From Acipenser ruthenus (Eukaryota > Chordata > Actinopteri > Acipenseriformes > Acipenseridae), in assembly GCF_902713425.1 (NCBI RefSeq), contig NC_081211.1:12184264-12248263 (forward strand): 64,000 bases of DNA, written 5' to 3'. The translations under genes and the position numbers were made by a program. The notes beneath the pieces were generated by a model. The model had not been told where the DNA came from. It saw only the letters and a list, made by a program, of their open reading frames with translations, and did no database searches. Numbering within the stretch: position 1 is the first letter of the stretch; each line of letters opens with the position of its first letter. Below, piece by piece: positions 59,899 to 64,000 of the stretch.

Positions 59899-60196
59899 GG
59901 GAAAGCTGGCAGTACTGAGTGACACAGAAGAAGGATTCTCTCAGCACGTCTCCTCTGAATGCGCACTGGCACAAAGAGGCCTTGCTCATCTAATGACGTG
60001 GCGGAATGCAATAATGTATTGGGTTAATTTATCAACAAAAGAAACATAAATAAAAGTGTATGTAATTATTTGTGAATAAACTGTCTTGCTTATACGATGG
60101 GAGACCAGGACCTTACACCCGCAATTTAATGATCGGCCAACCCCAGAGAGACTTTGTCTTGACCAGGGATTAATATAATTTAAAAACATGCGGCAA

Positions 60197-60269
60197 TGGT
60201 TCCACAGCGGATAGAACCCAGGGCCTTCTGCGTGTAAAGCAGACGTGATAATCACTACACTATGGAACC
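60197..60269 (-). tRNA. tRNA-Val(TAC), unit 13, decayed T-arm
   Basis: T-stem with two mismatches. Confidence 0.8.
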
Positions 60270-60790
60270 TAGGCTGGACTGTGTCGGTGCTCCTACATTA
60301 TTGTCTACATGCATCTCAAATAATTACAATGTCATTTATCAGACCCTTCGGCGTTGTCTTTAAAAATTAAACTTCCCAGACCGAACGCAGGCTAACATTA
60401 AATCAATGAATCTTAAATATTTTCTATAGCGCCCCATATGCGATTCACAAAATCTACTTAAAAACAAGACAATATCTCATTGTAAGCCTGGTCGAACAAA
60501 AGAAGTCTTCAGTGTAATTTTAAACAAAGAGTGCTTTCCACGATTTACGATGCTTTAGAGAGACGGAATATTGGAATTGGCAGCCGAAACTGGGGGATAA
60601 AACTGCCCGTGATCAAAGTGGGCAGAAAAGCTGCATACTTTCCATAAGGTATTTTGGAGAAAAGAAAACGGATCTCTCTGATTTGCAACGTTTCTATGGT
60701 TCGGCCCGGCCACTGCCGTGTGTCTGGTTAAAACGATGAGTTCAATTTTTTTTTTTCTTCCGCTTGGTAATTCAGTCTTAAGGCAACTGT

Positions 60791-60862
60791 AGCAGAGTGG
60801 CGCAGCGGAAGCGTGCTGGGCCCATAACCCAGAGGTCGATGGATCGAAACCATCCTCTGCTA
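60791..60862 (+). tRNA. Initiator tRNA-Met(CAT), unit 13
   Basis: Consensus sequence. Confidence 0.97.
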
Positions 60863-61902
60863 GCCTGTTTTTCTTCTGTTAGCAAAGTAGTTTTTCTAAA
60901 ATATAAACTGAACTGATTTGCAAATTCAAAAAATAAATTCATTAACAAAATAGAAAATATTTCGACTAGATGTATGCTTTCAATTTCTTCAAAAAGTAGT
61001 CTCAAGCTCGTTGATTCAGTCGCTTTAAAATCCACCTCTATGTCCCGCTGCAGCAGCGCTGTGTGCTGTGGCTCGAGCTTGTTTGACGAGACAGGCAATG
61101 CAAAAATGATAAAACTTGCTTTTGTATCACACGACAAACTTAACGTATGCTTTAACGGCTTGGCTGTCTCAAGTTAGTTTGTATTGTTAATGTAACACCT
61201 CGTTTTTGCCCAGTCGTTGTATCACATGAATTGAGCTTGCCAGTTGGGATTGACGGTCTGCCAATACAAGTTAAGACTATATTTGCAAGGATCATTTCTA
61301 GAGTGAAACATGTTTTGAAGGGATTGGTCTCGGTATCCCCCAGGAGGAGCGGGAGTCTTTTCTTCTCAGCAACGAGCTGACAATGAGTGTTGTTTTTGGG
61401 CACCTGCTCGCTGCTACTGATGACCACTCCAATCTTCAGTCGGTGGATTGTTGAAGGAAGGGGACACATTTTGAGTGCGTATCTCATACTGGTAGAAACG
61501 CGGAAAAAAGAAACCATCAAGCCTAAAATTGTTCAGTTGTTTAAATCAATAAGCACATTTCAAATGGATCATTGCTAATGTTAAAACAATTTAAGAACAC
61601 TTTAAGTAGGGCTTGACTAATATAAAAATAGAGGCATGTTATTTGCACTACGCAGGACTAGATTGAGCTTAAAAAAAGGCATTACATCTGAAAATAACTT
61701 GTGTTTACCCCCACTTACAAGGAAAGCGTCAAACTTTGTATTCGTCCTCGTAACAGTGTTAGAAAATGTAAACAGCAGTTGGAGAATGCCGAAGTCGTTC
61801 ATCCTAGCATGTTAAACGAGGGCATTTCTCATGTAAGCCACATCCAGTAATAGATCGTTTGTACTGTTCTCAATGGTCCGCATCCCAGCCTGAGACCACG
61901 AT

Positions 61903-62444
61903 CCAATTGTAAAACTTTACAATGCATTAGTAAGACCTTACCTAGAATATTGTGATCAGTTCTGATCACCTCTCTACAAAAAGGATATTGCTGCTCTAGA
62001 AAGAGTGCAAAGAAGAGCAACCAGAAATATCCCAGGTTTAAAAGGCATGTTGTATGCAGACAGGCTAAAAGAACTGAATCTATTCAGTCTTGAACAAAAA
62101 AGACTACGCGGCGATCTGATTCAGACATTCAACATCCTAAAAGGTAGAGACAATGTCGACCCAGGGGACTTCTTTTTTGACATGAAAAAAGAAACAAGGA
62201 CCAGCGGTCACAAATGGAGATTACATAAAGGGGCATTCAAAACAGAAAATAGGAGGCACTTTTTTACACAGAGAATTGTGAGGGTCTGGAACCAACTCCC
62301 CAGTAATGTTGAAGCTGACACCCTGGGATCCTTCAAGAAGCTGCTTGATGAGAGTCTGGGATCAATAAGCTACTAACTACCAAACGAGCAAGATGGGCTG
62401 AATGGCCTCCTCTCGTTTGGAAACTTTCTTATGTTCTTATGTTC
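61903..62444 (+). mobile_element. LINE 3' fragment, unit 14
   Basis: Consensus form; frame 62005-62376 open. Confidence 0.9.
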
Positions 62445-62860
62445 CTCTATCCTATTGTGCTTGTTAAGACATAGCGTGAATCTTGAAAACGTCTTGTTTG
62501 TTTAACAAAGCCAGCAGTCACTTTATTGATCACCCTGTGGATTAAACGCTATTGGAACACAGATGATTGTGTTGAAGATGTTAATAGACTTTCAATGTAC
62601 GTGTTGTAGAGCTAAGCGTTTGTTGAGGCAGTTCAAGCGCTGCACATTCAGGCAGCCGGTTGCAGTCTTTACCTGTTTCCTAGATGTTTGCCATTTGGTC
62701 TTACTCTGGAAGGAGTAGAACAAAAGCTAAACCATTTGTTGAGAACCGCATTTGGGAGAAAACTTAAGTGTTTCAAAATGCATTTGTAAAGTGCATTTGT
62801 CTATTAGGTTGTTTATGGTGTGACAAAAAGAATGCTATCTCGAAAACGCAGTCCTGTCAA

Positions 62861-62933
62861 GCCGAAATAGCTCAGTTGGGAGAGCGTTAGACTGAAGATC
62901 TAAAGGTCCCTGGTTCGATCCCGGGTTTCGGCA
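62861..62933 (+). tRNA. tRNA-Phe(GAA), unit 14
   Basis: Consensus sequence. Confidence 0.96.
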
Positions 62934-63068
62934 AGCACCAAGACATTTTGTTTTGTTTTATATTATTTTGAACTAAAAACAGAGCACATTTTTTTCTTCA
63001 TTGTAATTGGAGGAAATAACAACGTACTAGTGCCATTTTCTAATGTGATTAAGAAATTCAAAAAGCAT

Positions 63069-63100
63069 CGTCCCTGGGTGGGCTTGAACCACCAACCTTC

Positions 63101-63136
<36 letters not shown>

Positions 63137-63142
63137 AGAGAC
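63069..63142 (-). tRNA. tRNA-Asn(GTT), unit 14
   Basis: Consensus sequence. Confidence 0.96.
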
Positions 63143-63689
63143 CAACCTGCTCGACCGCTAAAGCATACGGGAGTGATTAGCAAGGCGAGATGCTGCAGAA
63201 CCTGATCGAGGGAGCAGAACTCAGCCGAACCTGAAACCACAGCTAACAAGAAAGCAACACGGGGCAGGAAAGTCTATGTAATCCATTATGGCAGCACAAC
63301 ATACATCATTTTGTTAGATAACACACTGGGGGTCCAACACAGCAGTGTGTGTAAATAGCTACAATGGAAACCAAATACTTACGGTTCAAATGAGAATCTT
63401 CATCAGATTTTAAGAACACATTTGACATACTTTACACTGCAAAGGAGGAAGGCAGGCAATGCAAATGAGGCGTGATCCATTGCTAAAAAAATACATGAAA
63501 TCTCCCTTTGTGCTTCTCGGAAGACATACGACGGAGGGCGCACTTTTTCAGTTTGGGGAATGTTACAAATTAGCAGACTGTGCTTTAAAATACATATAGG
63601 GCGGGCTTCTCTGTTACAAAGAATTGTCACACTTTGTATTTCTCTCCATGATCCATTGGGACAGAATACGTAGATACATTAAAACTATT

Positions 63690-63724
63690 TGGAGAATGCG
63701 GGCATCGATCCCGCTACTTCTCGC
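63690..63724 (-). pseudogene. tRNA-Ala 3' remnant, unit 14
   Basis: Same as in unit 1. Confidence 0.8.
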
Positions 63725-64000
63725 TCCTTGTCTTGTGGCAGCGATTCTCATAGGCTACAATCGCTGCTTGATAAGAGCGATTCAGATTGTTCAATTTTTT
63801 TTTTTTATTATTGGCAATGTAGTTGCCATTTGCAAATTCAAAAATAAATTGAACAATCAAAAATGATAATACTTGCTTTTGTATCACACGACAATCTTAA
63901 GGTATGCTTTAACGGCTAGGCTGTCTCAAGTTAGTTTGTATTGTTAACACCATACCTCTGTTTGATCGCTATACAATCAATATGTTGTGTAGGCTAAACT

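Larger units (their letters stand above)
56881..61458. repeat. Array unit 13 (4578 bp)
   Basis: Shares the Val/His LINE variant with units 5 and 8 but not their tRNA changes, so it is a mosaic. Its poly-T tract is interrupted by an A near 59223. Confidence 0.95.
1971..64000. repeat. Tandem array of a ~4.57-kb tRNA-gene unit, 13 full copies plus a partial copy
   Basis: The same unit repeats head to tail with starts at 1971, 6549, 11119, 15685, 20259, 24838, 29415, 33991, 38570, 43147, 47725, 52303, 56881 and 61459. Unit lengths are 4566-4579 bp, differing mostly in homopolymer runs and a few small indels. By eye the copies differ at scattered single bases, roughly the 1% range, so they are being homogenised or were amplified recently. 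The array runs off the right end and probably continues beyond the retroelement on the left. The Xenopus laevis 3.18-kb tDNA repeat is a known precedent for this architecture. Confidence 0.98.
61459..64000. repeat. Array unit 14, cut by the window end
   Basis: Contains the LINE fragment, Phe, Asn and Ala remnant; the window ends between the X1 element and tRNA-Trp. Confidence 0.95.

Noticed and set aside
1971-64000. CRISPR array or bacterial repeat system
   Set aside because: The period is 4.57 kb, the units hold eukaryotic tRNA genes, and there are no short direct repeats with spacers.
1971-64000. 5S rRNA, snRNA or histone repeat
   Set aside because: I searched by eye for 5S box C and snRNA motifs and saw none; all RNA genes found are tRNAs.

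Overview
The window is vertebrate nuclear DNA, most likely from a fish. The evidence is eukaryotic tRNA genes without encoded CCA, Pol III oligo-T stops, a CR1/L2-type LINE tail and a Gypsy-type LTR element with vertebrate-like integrase. The LINE tail looks like tails I associate with non-teleost ray-finned fish such as sturgeons, but that is a weak inference. I see no host protein-coding gene.

Region 1 (1-1970) is the 3' part of a fossil Gypsy-type LTR retrotransposon: the end of pol, a purine tract and a 1.2-kb 3' LTR. Homology to the array starts on the base right after the LTR terminus. The element therefore appears to have inserted into a repeat unit, and the array probably continues to its left, outside the window.

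Region 2 (1971-64000) is a head-to-tail array of a ~4.57-kb unit: 13 full copies (4566-4579 bp) and a partial 14th running off the right end. In + order each unit holds a CR1/L2 LINE 3' fragment (+), tRNA-Phe(GAA) (+), tRNA-Asn(GTT) (-), a 35-nt tRNA-Ala 3' remnant (-), tRNA-Trp(CCA) (-), a decayed tRNA-Gly(TCC) (-), tRNA-Val(TAC) (-) and initiator tRNA-Met(CAT) (+). The visible total is 67 tRNA genes or gene-like copies (14 Phe, 14 Asn, 13 Trp, 13 Val, 13 iMet), plus 13 Gly pseudogenes and 14 Ala remnants. The spacers hold an internal duplication, a 9-bp hairpin and a variable poly-T tract.

Units 5-7 recur as units 8-10 at an offset of exactly 13,732 bp. Every variant I compared agreed between 18195 and 32057 and its image. 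This is either a very recent three-unit unequal crossover or an assembly artefact.

The copies are not all equivalent. Several carry changes at invariant tRNA positions: Phe C56 or A58, Asn G53 or an acceptor pair, a Trp acceptor pair, and the initiator D-loop. One Asn type has its anticodon changed from GTT to ATT. tRNA-Val shows three graded T-stem states. The array thus looks like a tRNA multigene satellite, comparable in kind to the 3.18-kb tDNA repeat of Xenopus laevis, in which homogenisation and decay are both visible. The many small open frames that recur every 4.57 kb are by-products of the repeat, not genes.
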